A stretch of 64,000 nt of DNA from Roseiarcus sp963774195 (GTDB lineage: Bacteria > Pseudomonadota > Alphaproteobacteria > Rhizobiales > Beijerinckiaceae): contig CAVZDY010000006.1 in assembly GCA_963774195.1 (NCBI GenBank), forward strand, positions 124,001 to 188,000, given 5' to 3'. Below the pieces are notes generated by a model. That model was not told where the DNA came from. It worked only from the letters and a program-made list of their open reading frames with translations, and searched no databases. Of the stretch, positions 8,977-18,221 are shown in pieces. The first letter of the stretch is position 1. Each line of letters opens with the position of its first letter. Made by a program: the position numbers and the translations under genes.

Positions 8977-9999
8977 ATGTCGGACACCGTTCTGCTTACC
9001 GGAATCTCCGGCTTCCTCGGCGGCCATGTCGCGCTCGCCCTCTTGGCGGCCGGCTATAGCGTCCGCGGCAGCCTGCGCAATCCAGCCCGCGCCGAGCATG
9101 TGCGCGCGACATCGACCAAGGCCGGCGCGGACGTCGGACAACTCGAGTTCGTCACGCTCGACCTCACCAAGGACGAGGGCTGGGAGGCGGCGGCGCAGGG
9201 TTGCCGCTACGTCGCGCATACGGCTTCGCCGTTCGTCGTCAGGATGCCGGCCGACAAGATGGAACTCATCCGCCCGGCAGTCGAGGGAACGGAGCGGGCA
9301 TTGCAGGCGGCGCTCAAGGCAGGCGCCGAGCGCATCGTGCTGACATCCTCGATGGCCGCCATCGCTTATGGGCACGATCGCACGCGCACCGCGCCGTTCA
9401 CTGCGAAGGACTGGACCAATCTCGAGGGCTCCAGCGGCAGCGCCTACACCGAATCGAAGACCCGCGCCGAGCGACGCGCATGGGAAATGATGAAAGCCGC
9501 CGGACGCGAAGGCGACCTCGCCGTCATCAATCCCGGCCTGATCCTCGGCCCGCTGCTCGACGAAGATCCCGGCACGTCGGCCATCGCGGTGACCCGGCTG
9601 CTGAACGGCACGGTGCCGGCCGCCCCCCGTCTCGCCTTCACGATCATCGATGTGCGCGACGTCGCCGCGGCGCATGTCGCCGCGCTCGCCGATCCCAGGG
9701 CCGGCGGGCGACAATTCCCGATGGGCGAGAGCACGATGTTCTTCAAGGAGGTCGCCGAGACCCTGCGTCGCCGCTTCCCCGAACGCTCACGCAAACTGCC
9801 GCGATTTGAAATGCCGGACTGGGCGGTCCGCCTCTATGCGTTGTTCGACAGCGACATAAGAGGGACTGTCGGCGAGCTCGGCGTGGTGCGGCGAGTCAAT
9901 TCCTCCGAGGTCGAGGCCCTGCTGAGGCGCAAGCTCATTCCCGCGGAAGAGGCGATCGTCGCGACCGCCCAAAGCGCGATCGCGCACCGCATCGTGTGA
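8977..9999 (+). CDS. NAD(P)-dependent SDR-type reductase (dihydroflavonol 4-reductase-like)
   Basis: A 340-residue extended short-chain dehydrogenase of the epimerase/dihydroflavonol reductase group. The Rossmann motif TGISGFLG follows the first strand and the catalytic Tyr-Lys pair is seen as YTESK. LTSSMAAI supplies the catalytic serine region. ATG 8977 is favoured over GTG 8971. Members reduce aldehydes or ketones with NADPH, and the exact substrate cannot be inferred. It stands alone, 81 bases after the phosphoesterase gene and followed by a repeat-rich gap. Confidence 0.85.
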   Translation: MSDTVLLTGISGFLGGHVALALLAAGYSVRGSLRNPARAEHVRATSTKAGADVGQLEFVTLDLTKDEGWEAAAQGCRYVAHTASPFVVRMPADKMELIRPAVEGTERALQAALKAGAERIVLTSSMAAIAYGHDRTRTAPFTAKDWTNLEGSSGSAYTESKTRAERRAWEMMKAAGREGDLAVINPGLILGPLLDEDPGTSAIAVTRLLNGTVPAAPRLAFTIIDVRDVAAAHVAALADPRAGGRQFPMGESTMFFKEVAETLRRRFPERSRKLPRFEMPDWAVRLYALFDSDIRGTVGELGVVRRVNSSEVEALLRRKLIPAEEAIVATAQSAIAHRIV

Positions 10000-10018
10000 A
10001 CGCTGGCTACCGCTGTCA

Positions 10019-10264
10019 CCCCCGCTTTCGCGCTACGGCATGCACACATTTTCGAACGGGCGGGCGCCTCAGTCGGCTCATTGCCTCCGAGTGTAGCCGG
10101 CGGAATATTTGCAGCGAGCCTGCCGTCATACGCGGGCTTGACCCGCGTATCCAGAACGGGACGGAGAAAGGCTAATCGCAGATGTCGCCGCCTGCGCGCC
10201 CGGATCAAGTCCGTGCGTGACGGCGACGGACCGATGTGTGCATGCCGCAGCGCGAAAGCGGGGG
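10019..10264. repeat. Composite element bounded by 29-base inverted repeats
   Basis: The left arm 10019-10047 and the right arm 10236-10264 are reverse complements over 29 bases with one mismatch. The 188 bases between them include REP-like palindromes. The structure looks like a non-autonomous, MITE-like element or an assembly of REP sequences. No transposase is inside it. Confidence 0.75.
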
Positions 10265-10304
10265 GTCCAGTCAACCGCCGCCGACCTTCGCCCTTGCCCC
10301 TTGT

Positions 10305-10324
10305 ATGCCCGGTTTCGCGGGCAT
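10305..10324. terminator. Hairpin 3' of the GH94-type gene
   Basis: ATGCCCG and CGGGCAT form a 7-base-pair stem with a 6-base loop 23 bases beyond the stop codon of the minus-strand gene. There is no U-tract, so it may be a REP-type hairpin that stabilises or ends the transcript rather than a classical terminator. Confidence 0.4.
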
Positions 10325-10346
10325 GACACGGTGCACCGTCCGAGCG

Positions 10347-13300
10347 TCAGCCCCTGCCCTCGCGTTTCCAGACCCGCTCGCCGATGCGCAGGCTCTCGAC
10401 CTCGATGTCGCCCTTTGGCTCGAAGAGTTCGTCGGCGACCCTGAGGTCGCCCTCGACGAGGGAGACGCCGAGCATCGCGTAGGCGGCCGAGAGCATGCGC
10501 GCGGCCGAGCCGGTGTACCACGACCAGCCGCCTCGCCCGCCGTGGCCGTAGCCGTCGTAAATGTCGGCCGGCTGCTGGATCGGGACGAGCCCATAGGTCG
10601 CGATGTGCTCGCGATCGGTCTTCTTGAGCGGAGAGATCGCCTGAAAGATCTCGAACGCGCGAGCGTCGAGACGGCGCGCCAGTTCCGCATCGCCTTTCGC
10701 GCGCATCTCGCGCGCGAGGCGCAAGAAGCCGTCGATGATCCACGACGAACCATGGCTATATTGGCCGCCGTTCTCGCGCACCCCCGGCGGATAGTCGGAG
10801 ATGCGGCCGGGATAAGGCTGGCTATGCTCGAAGAACGGGTGCTCGAGCAGCAGCACGCGGTCAGGCTTCTCAATTCCTTTGAGGCCGCCGTCGAGCGCGG
10901 CGAGCGCGCGCTCGAAGCCGACCGCGCCCGAATGCGCCGCCCAGCCGCTCGTCATCGCGTTGCGCATTTCGATCGCGCGCCCGTCGTCGGCGAAGTCCAG
11001 CGCATAGTGATCGCCGCGCCAAGCCGTCTCGAGTGCCTTGCGCATCGCTTGGCGCGCCTCTTCGCAGCGTTTGAAGAACGCGTCGTCCCCTTTGATGCGC
11101 GCGAGCGGCAGGAAGCCCGTCAGCACGTCGAAGAAAAAGAAGCCCATCCAGACGCTCGTTCCCCTGCCCTCGCGTCCGAGCGCGTCGATGCCATCGTTCC
11201 AGTCGCCCGCGCCGAGCAGCGGCAAGCCGTTCTCGCCGAGGTGGCGCAGCGTATATTCGATGCCGCGCTTGGCGTGTTCGTAGACGTCGCCGGTCTCGCG
11301 CGAGGGGCGCGGGGTGACGAGCAGCGTATCGTCGTGCTCGGGAACCTCGGGCGCCTCGAGATAAGGCGCAACCTCGTCGAGCACGCTGACGTCGCCGGAT
11401 TGGCTGACGTAGCGCGCGAGCACATAGGGGAGCCAGAGATGCGGATCGCTCGCCTTGGTGCGCTGAGCGACGCCGGTTCCTCCGCCTGGCGCGCGGTGCC
11501 ACCATTTCAGCACGTCGCCTTCGAGGAACTGTTGCCCGGCGTGCAGCACAATCTGCGCGCGGGCGAGGCGCGGCTCGAGCAGGATGAGCGGCAGCACGTC
11601 CTGCAACTGGTCGCGGAAGCCGATCGCGCCGCCGCGCTGGTTCGGCCCAACGCGGCCGAATAGCCGCGACGCGTAGAGCTGGTACGGCAACCACGTATTG
11701 ACGAGCCGGTCGAAGTCGGGCCGGCTCGTCGCGACGCGGAACTTGCCGAGCCGCTCCGCCCAGGAGGCGCGCGTCGCTTCAAGCGCCGCCTCGACGGCTT
11801 CGACCTGCGCAGATTTCGCCGCCGCGAGCGCTTCGTCGCGCGTCGGCGCCTGGCCGATCACCATCGCAAGCTTGTACGTCGCGCCCGGCGCGAGTTCGAG
11901 CTCTTGAGCGAAAGCGGCGACGCGGCGGCCGTCATCGCGCTGGGATGCGTCGGCGAGTCCGGTCTCGACCATGGCGGGCGTGCGGATGTTGCGGCCGGCC
12001 CCGTCGAAAAAGCGGGCGCGGATTGTCTCGGTCGTCGGATTGGCTAGGCTTGTCGCAACGAACGCGACGCCGCGCACGAAATTGTTGTCCTGATTCTCGA
12101 ACAACAGCGTTCCGCCGACAGTCTCGTCATGCAGTTTTCCCGCGCTCTCGTTCGGCCCCTCGTCGAGCGCCATGTCGAAGAAGGGAACGAGACGCAGGCG
12201 CAGCGGCGCCGCGCCCTTGTTCTCGAGCGTCAGCAGGCGCATGTCGCCGGGGTAGTCCGGCGGAACGAACACCGTGTAGCGCATCGTCAGCGCGCCGCGC
12301 GTCTTGGCGAATTGGGCTACGCCCGGCTCGTAGGCGACGGAATACTCGGCGTCCTCGCGCTGGAAGGGCGTGAAGCCCGGCGCATCCGTCTCCTGGCGCT
12401 CGAGGTCGCGCACATAGACGATCTGCCCTGGCAGCGTGGTCGTCGTGCTCTCGAAGCGGAACGGCGTCAGTCCGTTGTGGCGCGCATTGCCGAAGGCCGA
12501 ATAGACCTCGCCGTCGTTGGAGACGACGACCGACGCGCCGACTTCGTTCGCCATCACATGCGCCCACGGGCGCGGCGTGCGGTGCGTGAGATGAAGCGCG
12601 TCGCCATCGTTGGAGAAGGCGAACGGCCAGCGCTCCGGCAGCGCATGGCAAGGTTCGACCGAGCGCGTCTCATAGAGTCGCACCTCGAGATCAGGCTCGG
12701 CAATCGGGGGAAGCTTGAGGCGGCGCGCGATCAGCTCGCTCGCCCACAAAGCATTGTCGCTGCGACCGACGATGAACTCCGCCTCGGCCGCGCCGCGCGG
12801 GCCGACCTCGATCTCCAGCGTGAAGCTCGCCGCCGGGTCGAAGGTCCAGAGCTTGCCCTCGTCGCCGAGTTGGCGCCAGCGATCAGGCTCGCAGCCGGTC
12901 GGGCTCGCGAGCGATCCCTCGCCGAGAAAGCGCGTGCGCGAATCCTCGTACCCGACGAGCTTCGCGCCGACGCCCGGCTTGACCGCGAAGAACGACGTCT
13001 CGCCGCGATCGGCGCGCTTCGAGCGCAAGAGGCGATTGCGCGCCAGCACGGCGTTGAGCGACCGCACGAAAATCGTCTCGACATGCATGCCGGCGAAGTC
13101 GAGATCGCGCGCATAGGCGCCCGTCTCGTGGCCGGCGACTTCGCAGAAGCTGGTCAGCCGCAGGCGACGCGGTCGCCCCGACAGGTCCTCGATGCGGATG
13201 CGCCAGCTCAGCACGGCGCCCTCGGCGTCCGGCGCGACCTCCATGACCGCGCGCACGTCGTGCAACGTGTTGGAGATCGCGAGGCGGTTGAAGCCGATCG

Positions 13301-15800
13301 CCTCGACACGATAGTCGTTGGCGCGGCGCGCCGGCTCGTAGCCGATCGACCACGGCGCGTGACCGTCTTCCGTGAGATAGAAGAAATGACCGCGCGCCTG
13401 CAGCGGATCGAGCGGGCGACGGAAGAGGTCGATCGGGAAGCCGCCGCGCTCGTCCGCCATCACATAGGCGGCGCCGCGGCCGTCCCGCATCAGCTCGAAG
13501 CCCACAGCGCCATTGTTGGCGGCGTAGACCTGCGGCATTTCGCTCAGGGCCGCCGGCGCGCTCGTCAGCGCAAGTTCGCGGAAGGCCGACTTCTGACGCG
13601 TGCGCGCAGCAATCACGAGCGCCGCGAAGGCAATCGCCGCGCCAGCGAAACCGTAGGCGATTGCGAGCGTCTTCACCGGCTCGGGCATCGGCCCGCCTCT
13701 GGCGAGCGCCTCCGCGCCGGTCCATGCTTTGTTCCAGTCCGCGCCGCGCGGAATGTAGAAAGGAATGAGCAAGGGCGCCCAAGTGCCGAAGCGACGAATG
13801 CCGTTGGGAATAACAGCGGTGCGCGCGCCGTGGCCGAGGAAGCGGCCGGCCGCGACATCGAGGCGGTCGCCGCCCTGGAAGGACAGATTGACCAGCGTCG
13901 CGACGCGCAGGCCCATGTGGTCGAACCAGATGAGCACGCGCAGCCAGTCATAGGCGAGCAGGCCCATGAAAAGCGTAAGGCTGAAGTTGGCGAATTGGTC
14001 GTGCGGCGTACTCGCGTCCGCCCCGATCGCCACCAACGTCCGCACCGCGCCGTCCTGATTGTACCAGGAGGGGTCCGCCGATTGCCGCAGGAACGTATTG
14101 ATGATGGGCGCCATCCACAGGCCCCAGCGCATCACGCGCACGGCGTTCTCGACCAGGCTCTCGACGCCGGCGCCGCTGAAGAGGCCGCGTATGGGCGCAA
14201 GCGAACGCTGCAGCAACGCTGCGAGAATGATGGCGTTGATGGCGAACAACGGCGAGGCGAGCGACCAGTTGATCACGCCGGAGAGCGACTCGGCGTAGAA
14301 CAGGCGCACGCCGCCCGCGACCTCGCCGAGGTTGACCGCGCCGTATTTGTTGAAGATCGGATAAGTGACGAAATCGCCGAGCGCCCGTCCAGCGATGCGA
14401 TAATTGGCGTCGGCGTAGGCCCAGAACTTGTTGACGACGACGCCGATCTGCTGCGCGTCGAAATACCACCCGAGCGCGCCGGCGACCAAGCCGCCGAGCA
14501 CGGCGCCGAATGCGTAGACCCGCCATGTCTGCAAATGGCGCCGTTCGCCAGAGGCGATGGGGGCCGCGTCGAACAGAAGGTCGACGCCCGCGTAGGCGAG
14601 CGCGCCGACGACGAACATCTGGGAGAAGCGCAGGCTCGGCTCCTCGCCCGCCGACGTCGCGAAATAGTCGAGCAGCGCGCCGATGCCGACGACGGCGCCG
14701 CGAACGAAGGCGCGCCGGTCGCGATAGGCTTCGCGCAGGCGCCCGAAGAACGGCGGCGTTCCGTCCGCGCTGCCGATCACGGTCTGCGCGAACGGAAACA
14801 GCGCCGCGCCGGCGATCGGCGCGAGGAGATAGGCGTAGCTCTTGATGAAGGCGACGATGTCGGGATTACGCAGCGGGGCCGCGGCTGCGAGCACGACGGC
14901 CATGAAGACGCCGCCGTAGATCGCCCCCTTGATCGTGCCTTCGCGCCATTGACGCCACACCGCGGGGAAGGTCGGCGGACGTTGGGCGAGCGCGTCGAGC
15001 GAGATGCCGGTGGCGAAATAGACGATGCCCCATAGCCCGGCTTGCGCGAGCGCCGCGAAGGCGGCGCCGACGACGATTGCAGCGACCGGCTGCGAGACCG
15101 TCTGCGCGAAATTCGCGAGATGCGGCGTCAATGCAGCGATCACCGCCATTGCGAGGATGAGCGCATGCAGCTTCGCGTTGCGCGCGAGGCGGCCAACGCG
15201 GATCAGCGACAGGATCTGGAGCCCCACTTCGCTGATGAAGGCGATGACGATGAGGCGGCCGACGAACACTTGCGCCGCGAAGGAGGGAGCGCGGCCGCCG
15301 GTCACCCAGGCGCCCAGCTCGGCCATGTGCCAATCAGCGCCGAGCGCGATCCCCAGCTTGAAGAGAAAGGGAATCGCCACGAGGCCGACGAGTTCGATCG
15401 GCCGCGGCGCGCGATAGCCGCCAACCAGCGCCGACAGCGACCCGGCGATATAGACCGCATAGGCGATCGACGCGTCGGCGACGTTGAAGCGCGGAACGTC
15501 GGCCCAAGGCCCCGCAAGCTGCCAGAAGCCCAGACCGTCGTTGCGCTGAATCGCAAATATGGCGAAGGCGGCCGCATCGAGCAGCACGAGCGGCGGCGAC
15601 CATGCGCCGACGAAGGCCAGCCGCCACAGCGCCATTCCCACAGCGCCCGCCAAAGCGGCGACTATCCATTGCTGCCCCGTCAAGGAGGCGTCGACTGCGC
15701 CGGCGATCAACGCCGCGCCAACCAGCGCGAAGGCGAGAGCGCTCCTCGCCGCAGGCGGCGCTATTGTGGACGCGGGGGCGGCCATCGTGTCTGTCGTCAT
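10347..15800 (-). CDS. Large membrane protein with GH94/GT36-type phosphorylase half
   Basis: About 1817 residues if started at ATG 15800 (an in-frame TTG at 15854 is possible). The first ~700 residues are polytopic, with many hydrophobic helices. Two GT36-associated beta-sandwich regions follow (about 740-1000 and 1050-1320), then an alpha/alpha-barrel like GH94 phosphorylases. GAGDWNDGID holds the predicted general-acid aspartate, and YPPGVRENGGQYSH and GRGGWSWYTGSA are typical GH94 sugar-binding segments. The C-terminal half resembles that of cyclic beta-1,2-glucan synthase NdvB. NdvB is usually about 2800 residues and carries a GT84 transferase, of which I see no QxxRW-type motif here. 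A role in glucan chain-length control or phosphorolysis at the inner membrane is inferred. It stands alone, without transport or modification genes beside it. Confidence 0.8.
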   Translation of the reverse strand: MTTDTMAAPASTIAPPAARSALAFALVGAALIAGAVDASLTGQQWIVAALAGAVGMALWRLAFVGAWSPPLVLLDAAAFAIFAIQRNDGLGFWQLAGPWADVPRFNVADASIAYAVYIAGSLSALVGGYRAPRPIELVGLVAIPFLFKLGIALGADWHMAELGAWVTGGRAPSFAAQVFVGRLIVIAFISEVGLQILSLIRVGRLARNAKLHALILAMAVIAALTPHLANFAQTVSQPVAAIVVGAAFAALAQAGLWGIVYFATGISLDALAQRPPTFPAVWRQWREGTIKGAIYGGVFMAVVLAAAAPLRNPDIVAFIKSYAYLLAPIAGAALFPFAQTVIGSADGTPPFFGRLREAYRDRRAFVRGAVVGIGALLDYFATSAGEEPSLRFSQMFVVGALAYAGVDLLFDAAPIASGERRHLQTWRVYAFGAVLGGLVAGALGWYFDAQQIGVVVNKFWAYADANYRIAGRALGDFVTYPIFNKYGAVNLGEVAGGVRLFYAESLSGVINWSLASPLFAINAIILAALLQRSLAPIRGLFSGAGVESLVENAVRVMRWGLWMAPIINTFLRQSADPSWYNQDGAVRTLVAIGADASTPHDQFANFSLTLFMGLLAYDWLRVLIWFDHMGLRVATLVNLSFQGGDRLDVAAGRFLGHGARTAVIPNGIRRFGTWAPLLIPFYIPRGADWNKAWTGAEALARGGPMPEPVKTLAIAYGFAGAAIAFAALVIAARTRQKSAFRELALTSAPAALSEMPQVYAANNGAVGFELMRDGRGAAYVMADERGGFPIDLFRRPLDPLQARGHFFYLTEDGHAPWSIGYEPARRANDYRVEAIGFNRLAISNTLHDVRAVMEVAPDAEGAVLSWRIRIEDLSGRPRRLRLTSFCEVAGHETGAYARDLDFAGMHVETIFVRSLNAVLARNRLLRSKRADRGETSFFAVKPGVGAKLVGYEDSRTRFLGEGSLASPTGCEPDRWRQLGDEGKLWTFDPAASFTLEIEVGPRGAAEAEFIVGRSDNALWASELIARRLKLPPIAEPDLEVRLYETRSVEPCHALPERWPFAFSNDGDALHLTHRTPRPWAHVMANEVGASVVVSNDGEVYSAFGNARHNGLTPFRFESTTTTLPGQIVYVRDLERQETDAPGFTPFQREDAEYSVAYEPGVAQFAKTRGALTMRYTVFVPPDYPGDMRLLTLENKGAAPLRLRLVPFFDMALDEGPNESAGKLHDETVGGTLLFENQDNNFVRGVAFVATSLANPTTETIRARFFDGAGRNIRTPAMVETGLADASQRDDGRRVAAFAQELELAPGATYKLAMVIGQAPTRDEALAAAKSAQVEAVEAALEATRASWAERLGKFRVATSRPDFDRLVNTWLPYQLYASRLFGRVGPNQRGGAIGFRDQLQDVLPLILLEPRLARAQIVLHAGQQFLEGDVLKWWHRAPGGGTGVAQRTKASDPHLWLPYVLARYVSQSGDVSVLDEVAPYLEAPEVPEHDDTLLVTPRPSRETGDVYEHAKRGIEYTLRHLGENGLPLLGAGDWNDGIDALGREGRGTSVWMGFFFFDVLTGFLPLARIKGDDAFFKRCEEARQAMRKALETAWRGDHYALDFADDGRAIEMRNAMTSGWAAHSGAVGFERALAALDGGLKGIEKPDRVLLLEHPFFEHSQPYPGRISDYPPGVRENGGQYSHGSSWIIDGFLRLAREMRAKGDAELARRLDARAFEIFQAISPLKKTDREHIATYGLVPIQQPADIYDGYGHGGRGGWSWYTGSAARMLSAAYAMLGVSLVEGDLRVADELFEPKGDIEVESLRIGERVWKREGRG

Positions 15801-15954
15801 TCTATTGGTCCCGCTTTCGCGTTTCGAACAGTCAGCACGCCCACACAAACTCAATGTAGAGTCGCAGGCGGCGGGGGTATGGTCAATCCGTAGGGCGAAC
15901 TTGCGGCGACGCGGTGAAGCGCATAAGATTTACTGGTCCCCCATCGAGGATCCC

Positions 15955-16206
15955 GTGAAGCTCGGCGCCATACTGCTCATTGCACTGACCGTCTTCGCGT
16001 CGTCCGCGTTTCCGGCGGACCTGCCGAATCGCCAGGCCCCATCTCAGAAAGATGCGAATCCGCAGCACGCGCGAACCTGCTCCATCGATGGAGAAAAGGG
16101 CGTATTGGTGCCCGGTACCGGGACCTGCATTCGTCTATATGGTTCGCTGAGCGCCGAGGTCAGCGGCGGCTCGCACCCTCGCGTGATCTTGGGCGACGGG
16201 CCTTAA
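15955..16206 (+). CDS. Small porin-like secreted protein (Porin_2 N-terminus only)
   Basis: Begins at GTG 15955 after GAGGA at 15946-15950 and encodes 83 residues. A signal peptide (hydrophobic residues 4-18, cleavage near FPA-DLP) is followed by CSIDGEKGVLVPGTGTCIRL. This matches the start of Rhizobiales Porin_2 proteins, in which two cysteines flank an IPGTDTC-like motif. Full porins run to 350-500 residues, so the beta-barrel is missing here. It may be a truncated porin remnant or a genuine short periplasmic protein. The start site, signal and stop are all well formed, so I keep it as a gene. Confidence 0.6.
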   Translation: MKLGAILLIALTVFASSAFPADLPNRQAPSQKDANPQHARTCSIDGEKGVLVPGTGTCIRLYGSLSAEVSGGSHPRVILGDGP

Positions 16207-16236
16207 AGCTTCCGCCTTCAAACAATCGTGAGCCGG

Positions 16237-16252
16237 CCTCGCCGTGGCGAGG
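16237..16252. terminator. GC-rich hairpin after the small porin-like gene
   Basis: CCTCGCC and GGCGAGG are perfectly complementary around a two-base centre, 31 bases beyond the stop codon at 16206. No run of T follows, so termination is only suggested. Confidence 0.35.
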
Positions 16253-16377
16253 TCGCCCATCGACGCGAAATAAAATCCACGCGCACCCTCATCCGGCGCT
16301 GCGCGCCACCTCCCTCGGCGAGTGCGCAGCATTCGTCCGCTCCCGCAAGCGGGAGAAGGGCATCAAGCGGCCCGCAA

Positions 16378-16418
16378 AACCCCCTCTCCCATTAACGGGA
16401 GAGGGGGTTGGGGTGAGG
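16378..16418. repeat. Dispersed palindromic repeat, copy 1, abutting leuA stop
   Basis: Perfect 13-base arms at 16378-16390 and 16397-16409 with a six-base ATTAAC loop, followed by TTGGGGTGAGGG. The same tail and a similar stem occur at 22123-22160. The element ends directly beside the leuA stop codon (16420-16422), so it could serve as the 3' hairpin of the leuA transcript. Confidence 0.75.
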
Positions 16419-16419
16419 G

Positions 16420-18096
16420 TCAGCCCCCGCGCGCCGTCAGCCGCAACACCGCGCTGAGCGTCGCCTTGAGCGACGCCACGACGATATTCGGATCGATGCC
16501 GACGCCGTGGATCACTTGTCCGCTTTCGTCCTGAATCTCGACATAGGAAGCGGCGGTCGCATCGGCGCCGCGCCCGACCGCATGCTCGTGATAGTCGATG
16601 AACGAGAACTTGACGCCGAGCGTGCGCTGCAGCGCGTCGACGAAGGCGTCGATCGGCCCGTTGCCGGACCCCTCGATCGTCAGCGTCGAACCGTCGGCGC
16701 GACGCAGCACCGCCGACAATTCGCGGTTATCCGGGCTCGTCGGGATCACCTGCTGCTTGACGAGGGCGAGCGGCGCTTCGCTGAGCAAATAGGTGCGCTG
16801 GAACAGCGCCCACAACTCAGGCGAAGTGAGCTCCTTGCCTTCGCGATCCATCACCTCTTGGGCGACCTTGGAGAATTCGACCTGGAGCGCGCGCGGCAGG
16901 TCGAGCCCGTGATCGGCGCGCAGGATATAGGCGATACCGCCCTTGCCGGACTGGCTATTGATGCGGATCACCGCTTCGTAGTCGCGGCCGACGTCCTTCG
17001 GATCGATCGGCAGATAGGGCACGAGGAACAACGGATCGTTGCGCTTATCCTGCGCGTCGAAGCCCTTCTTGATCGCATCCTGATGCGAGCCGGAGAAAGC
17101 CGTGTAGACGAGCTCGCCGACATAAGGATGGCGCTGATGCACCGGCAATTGGGTGCAGAATTCGGCGACGTCGCGGATCGCATTGATATCATGCAGGTCC
17201 AGCTGCGGGTCGACGCCCTGCGTGAAGAGGTTCAGCGCCATCGTCACGATGTCGACATTGCCGGTGCGCTCGCCGTTGCCGAACAGCGTCCCCTCGACCC
17301 GGTCGGCGCCGGCCATCAGCGCGAGCTCCGCCGCCGCGACCGCGGTGCCGCGGTCGTTGTGGGGATGGACGGAGAGGATGACGCTGTCGCGATCCGATAT
17401 ATGACGGCCGAACCATTCGAACTGGTCGGCGTAGATGTTGGGCGTCGCCATCTCGACGGTCGCCGGCAGATTGAGAATCATCCGCCTCTGCGGCGTCGGA
17501 CGCAGCACCTCCTTCACGCCTTCGCAGATGTCGAGCGCGACCTCGAGCTCGGTGCCGGTGAAGCTCTCGGGCGAATATTGGAAGGTGAAGTCCGTCTCGG
17601 GCGCCGCTTCCGCCAATTGCTTGACCTGCCGGGCGGCCATGACGGCGATTTCACGCACGCCGGCGGGATCGGTGCGGAAGACCACCTCGCGCTGCAGCGT
17701 CGAGGTCGAATTGTAGAAGTGCAGGATCACCTTCTTGGCGCCCTTCACCGCCTCGAAGGTCCGTTCGATCAATTCCGTCCGGCACTAAGTCAGCACCTGG
17801 ATCGCGACGCCGTCCGGGATCTTGTTCCCCTCGATGATCGAGCGAACAAAGTCGTAGTCAGTCTGCGACGCGGCCGGGAAGCCGACCTCGATCTCCTTGA
17901 ACCCCATGTTGATGAGGAGGTCGAACATACGGTTCTTACGGTCGACGCCCATCGGCTCGACGAGCGCCTGATTGCCGTCGCGCAGATCGACTGAGCACCA
18001 GATCGGCGCCTTGGTTAAGACATTGGACGGCCATTGCCGGTTGGGCAGGATGATCGGCGCAAAGGCGCGATATTTGTGAATTGGCATATTCGTCAT
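16420..18096 (-). CDS. leuA: 2-isopropylmalate synthase, interrupted by an in-frame amber codon
   Basis: LeuA condenses acetyl-CoA with 2-oxoisovalerate, the first committed step of leucine synthesis. The N-terminal part (17785-18096) holds the metal-binding DLRDGNQ motif and ends ...AIQVLT. After TAG at 17785-17787 the same frame continues CRTELIERTFEAV with the rest of the TIM barrel (HPHNDRGTAVAAAELAL, GNGERTGN) and the C-terminal leucine-sensing dimer domain. Counting the stop as Gln104, the protein is 558 residues, the normal length for this LeuA class. A single C-to-T change explains the break. Translation restarting at 17772 would lack the metal ligand and could not be active. A sequencing artefact is likelier than a true pseudogene. 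Confidence 0.9.
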
Positions 18097-18198
18097 GGCG
18101 GACCTTCAGGACGGCGACGCGCCGACCTCGCCCTCATCGGAGGGAGGCGGCGTACGCAACAATTAAACCCTGGGAAATGCGAAAAATCGACCTGATCT

Positions 18199-18221
18199 CC
18201 CGACGCTGTCAGAGCGCCGGG
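18199..18221 (-). promoter_or_regulatory. Stem-loop overlapping the leader peptide end (candidate attenuator)
   Basis: On the minus strand CCCGGCGCT (18221-18213) pairs with AGCGTCGGG (18207-18199) over nine positions including one G-U pair, with a five-base loop. A TTTTT run follows 12 bases later (18186-18182). The left arm is formed by the last three sense codons of the leucine-rich leader, the geometry expected if ribosome position controls folding. The gap before the T-run is longer than in a textbook terminator. Confidence 0.4.

Larger units (their letters stand above)
10000..10346. other. Gene-free interval filled with palindromic repeats
   Basis: The 347 bases between the reductase gene and the GH94-type gene hold no convincing coding sequence. 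They contain a pair of 29-base inverted repeats at 10019-10047 and 10236-10264. Between these lie two smaller palindromes, around 10126-10153 and 10196-10226 (CGGGCTTGACCCG and CGGATCAAGTCCG types). A third hairpin is at 10305-10324. Confidence 0.8.

Noticed and set aside
10126..10226. A CRISPR array suggested by several short repeats near 10.1 kb
   Set aside because: The units are palindromic, irregularly spaced and not identical, and no cas genes are nearby.
12129..15035. A 968-codon plus-strand open frame opposite the GH94-type gene
   Set aside because: The minus-strand frame carries clear GH94 motifs and membrane helices; the plus frame is low-complexity and charged.
17785..17787. Pyrrolysine or other recoding of the leuA amber codon
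   Set aside because: LeuA has glutamine at this position, no recoding element is visible, and recoding there would have no known purpose.
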